This document shows, piece by piece, positions 6,404-8,049 of a DNA stretch of 8,049 nt (within the stretch, counting starts at the first letter, position 1; each line of letters opens with the position of its first letter). Position numbers and translations under genes: made by a program. Below the pieces are notes generated by a model. That model saw nothing but the letters and a program-made list of their open reading frames with translations, had not been told where the DNA came from and did no database searches. This stretch comes from Chloroflexi bacterium RIFCSPLOWO2_02_FULL_71_16 (GTDB lineage: Bacteria; Chloroflexota; Limnocylindria; P2-11E). The stretch lies in NCBI GenBank assembly GCA_001795345.1, contig MGON01000021.1, positions 1-8,049 on the forward strand, in the 5' to 3' direction.

Positions 6404-7627
6404 GTGCATTCCACAGTTCGTCGCGGTGCCGTAATGGCGGTGGGCCTGGTTCTGATCGTTGCGTGCACGCCCGCGCCGATCAGCGATCCAAGTCCGACGA
6501 TCCTTCCATCCGGCCCGGCCCCCACCGAGTCACCAGCTGCCTCGGTGGCCGCTTCGCCCACGCTGACCCTGACGCCGGCGGAGTCGGCGTCACCGGCCGC
6601 CGTCGTGCGGACCGAGCTCGGTGGCCTGCTGCGCTCGCTGACGGCCGGCTGGACCCCGACCGGCGAGACCCTGATCGTCTCCCAGCCCGGAGGCCTCGAC
6701 GGGACGCTGCTCGTCGCGGTGACGGTCGATCCGGCCGAGAGCCGCAGCGTGTCGCTCGTCGCCTTCGGCCCGAGCGTCGGATGGGACGTGCGGCGCGACG
6801 GCAGCGCCTTCGCCATCGCGCTCAGCACGACGCCGACGAGCTCGCGCGTCGCCGTATGGGAGCCGCGTACCGGGGCGGCCCGCTGGGCCACGCCGGACGA
6901 GCCCGGGGTCCAGCACGGCATGCCGGTCTGGTCCACCGACGGGCGGACCATCTACTACGCGGCGCTGCGCGCGCCCGAGGACCTCGGGTTCTTCCGCGTG
7001 GGCGCGGACGGCGGCCAGCCCGCTCGGGTAAAGCCGCCCGAGGACTTCGGCGGGGAGATCAAGGGCCTTACGCCAGACGGGCGCGGGCTGATCTGGTCCC
7101 GCTACCGGGCGGGCGGGTCGACCGACGTGCTGGACCTCGTGACCGGCAAGAACACGAGCCTCCGACCCGACACCGCGTCCACGCCGGCGGCCTGGCGGTC
7201 CGCGCAGCCCCGTGCGCTCGTCATCACCGGGAACTGCTGCGCCGGGCGGCGCGGCACGCTGGTCGTCTGGGACGACGAGACCGGCGCGAGCCGCGCCATC
7301 TACGGGAGCGAGCTCACGCCCCAGGAAGCCGTCGGCATGGCCGACTGGGACCCCGAGGCCAAGCGCATCGTGGTCATCGTGTACGACACCACGATCAGCC
7401 TCGATCGCGCCGGGCCGCTCGTGACCATGGACGAGGGCGGCGGGAGCAGAGCCACGATCGCCGGTACCGAGGGCGCCGGTGACGTGCGCTGGCTCAGGGC
7501 GGGGATCGTGTATCTGAAGGGCACCGACGACGCGGGCGCCGAGCTCTGGCTGGTCCCGCCCGGGGGCACGCCCGGCCGCATCTTCAGCGGCGGGTATCTC
7601 GGCGCCTGGAAGGTCGTCAGCCCGTGA
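6404..7627 (+). CDS. Lipoprotein with TolB/WD40-like beta-propeller domain
   Basis: This 407-residue protein is probably lipid-anchored outside the cytoplasmic membrane. Its N-terminus has two Arg (6-7), a hydrophobic stretch (AVMAVGLVLIVA) and a lipobox IVAC with Cys21. A Pro/Ser/Thr-rich linker follows to about residue 66. The rest shows propeller-type strands with recurring W/L-x-P/T/R-D/E-G turns: WTPTGETLIV, WDVRRDGSAFAIAL, WSTDGRTIYYAAL, LTPDGRGLIWSR and WDPEAKRIVVIV. This is like the PD40/TolB repeat, in perhaps six blades. A vicinal Cys278-Cys279 pair (GNCCAG) is unusual. The GTG start is the first possible one after an in-frame TAG at 6392; the internal ATG at 6434 would lose the basic n-region. 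The ribosome binding site is weak. The stop overlaps the pxpA start by 4 bp. No enzymatic motif was recognised; a binding or scaffold role is inferred. Confidence 0.8.
   Translation: MHSTVRRGAVMAVGLVLIVACTPAPISDPSPTILPSGPAPTESPAASVAASPTLTLTPAESASPAAVVRTELGGLLRSLTAGWTPTGETLIVSQPGGLDGTLLVAVTVDPAESRSVSLVAFGPSVGWDVRRDGSAFAIALSTTPTSSRVAVWEPRTGAARWATPDEPGVQHGMPVWSTDGRTIYYAALRAPEDLGFFRVGADGGQPARVKPPEDFGGEIKGLTPDGRGLIWSRYRAGGSTDVLDLVTGKNTSLRPDTASTPAAWRSAQPRALVITGNCCAGRRGTLVVWDDETGASRAIYGSELTPQEAVGMADWDPEAKRIVVIVYDTTISLDRAGPLVTMDEGGGSRATIAGTEGAGDVRWLRAGIVYLKGTDDAGAELWLVPPGGTPGRIFSGGYLGAWKVVSP
7608..7613 (+). promoter_or_regulatory. Shine-Dalgarno for pxpA inside the lipoprotein gene
   Basis: GGAAGG sits 10 nt before the GTG at 7624, within the last codons of the lipoprotein gene. 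Together with the GTGA stop/start overlap it supports translational coupling and the chosen pxpA start. Confidence 0.55.
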
Positions 7628-8049
7628 GGTCCATCGACCTGAACAGCGATCTCGGGGAGGGCGCCGGCGCCGACGACGAGATCATGGCCGCCATCACCTC
7701 GGCCAACATCGCCTGCGGCGCGCATGCGGGCGACGTCGAGACGATGCGCCGCTCCGTCGCGTCCGCGGTCCGCGGCGGTGTTGCCATCGGCGCGCATCCG
7801 GGGTACCGCGATCCGGCGAACTTCGGCCGCGTCGCGCTCGATATGCCGCGGAGCGCGCTCTTCGCGGATCTCGTCGCGCAGATCGAGGGGCTTCAGGGCA
7901 TCGCCGACGAGGCCGGCTCGCGCGTCACGCACGTGAAGGCGCACGGCGCCCTCTACAACCGTGGCGAGCGCGATCCTGAGATCGCGACGGTGATCGCCGA
8001 CGCGGCGCGGACGGTCGGCGCCGACCTCGTCGTCTTCGCTCCCTCCGGC
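7624..8049 (+). CDS. pxpA: 5-oxoprolinase subunit A, LamB/YcsF family (5' part, cut by window edge)
   Basis: PxpA works with PxpB and PxpC to cleave 5-oxoproline (pyroglutamate) to glutamate using ATP in the cytoplasm. The 142 codons present show the family signatures in order: IDLNSDLGEG at 4-13, SANIACGAHAGD at 26-37, VAIGAHPGY at 53-61, and HVKAHGALYN at 103-112 (the family usually has HVKPHGALYN). Family members are about 250 residues long, so a little over half is here. The frame is open to the right edge. The GTG start overlaps the lipoprotein TGA (GTGA, 7624-7627), and the conserved DLN begins four residues later, which fits the usual family N-terminus. pxpB and pxpC would be expected beyond the edge if the operon is standard. 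Confidence 0.95.
   Translation, partial: MRSIDLNSDLGEGAGADDEIMAAITSANIACGAHAGDVETMRRSVASAVRGGVAIGAHPGYRDPANFGRVALDMPRSALFADLVAQIEGLQGIADEAGSRVTHVKAHGALYNRGERDPEIATVIADAARTVGADLVVFAPSG

Noticed and set aside
6215..6409. Minus-strand 64-residue frame across the 26-bp repeats
   Set aside because: Its repetitive Lys/Arg-rich peptide only reflects the tandem DNA repeats read in shifting frames. There is no good ribosome binding site, and it overlaps the small plus-strand gene.
6434..6436. ATG as alternative start of the lipoprotein
   Set aside because: Starting here would remove the two Arg residues before the hydrophobic stretch. The GTG at 6404 gives a complete lipoprotein signal peptide.

Overview
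The window is very GC-rich, densely coded bacterial chromosome. The gene content is a sigma-54 factor with an embedded Cys4 motif, a K+-independent H+-pyrophosphatase, a degenerate complex-I-like membrane subunit, a Pro/Ser/Thr-linked lipoprotein and start codons that are often GTG or TTG. This fits an uncultivated high-GC lineage, with Chloroflexota (Limnocylindria-like) as my best guess. That placement is inference from gene style, not a measured phylogeny. No rRNA, tRNA, CRISPR array, transposase or phage gene is visible.

Layout: (1) Positions 1-1853, minus strand: a membrane-protein operon. It contains a 584-residue polytopic protein of the NuoL/M/N-HyfB antiporter-like superfamily, followed by the start of a second small hydrophobic protein that runs off the left edge. 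(2) Positions 1880-3316, plus strand: rpoN, divergent from the membrane operon across only 26 bp. It carries a C-x2-C-x8-C-x2-C motif between region I and the core-binding domain. (3) Positions 3313-3597, minus strand: a 94-residue Lys-rich helix-turn-helix protein whose stop codon overlaps that of rpoN in a shared CTAG. (4) Positions 3598-3840: a divergent intergenic region with an imperfect hairpin. (5) Positions 3841-5967, plus strand: hppA, followed at once by a strong GC hairpin. (6) Positions 6049-6279, plus strand: a small protein with a C2H2-zinc-finger-like Cys/His pattern and a very strong ribosome binding site, running into three tandem 26-bp hairpin-forming repeats (6277-6354). (7) Positions 6404-7627, plus strand: a lipoprotein with a TolB/WD40-like beta-propeller. 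It overlaps by 4 bp the start of pxpA (5-oxoprolinase subunit A), which is cut by the right edge.

Functionally, two units concern membrane energetics: the antiporter-like operon and the proton-pumping pyrophosphatase. rpoN is a global alternative sigma factor whose AAA+ activator is not in the window. The lipoprotein-pxpA pair looks translationally coupled and may start a 5-oxoproline salvage operon. The points most worth a second look are the Cys4 insertion in RpoN, the loss of all the usual proton-path residues in the antiporter-like protein, the small C2H2-like protein, and the 26-bp hairpin repeats beside it.
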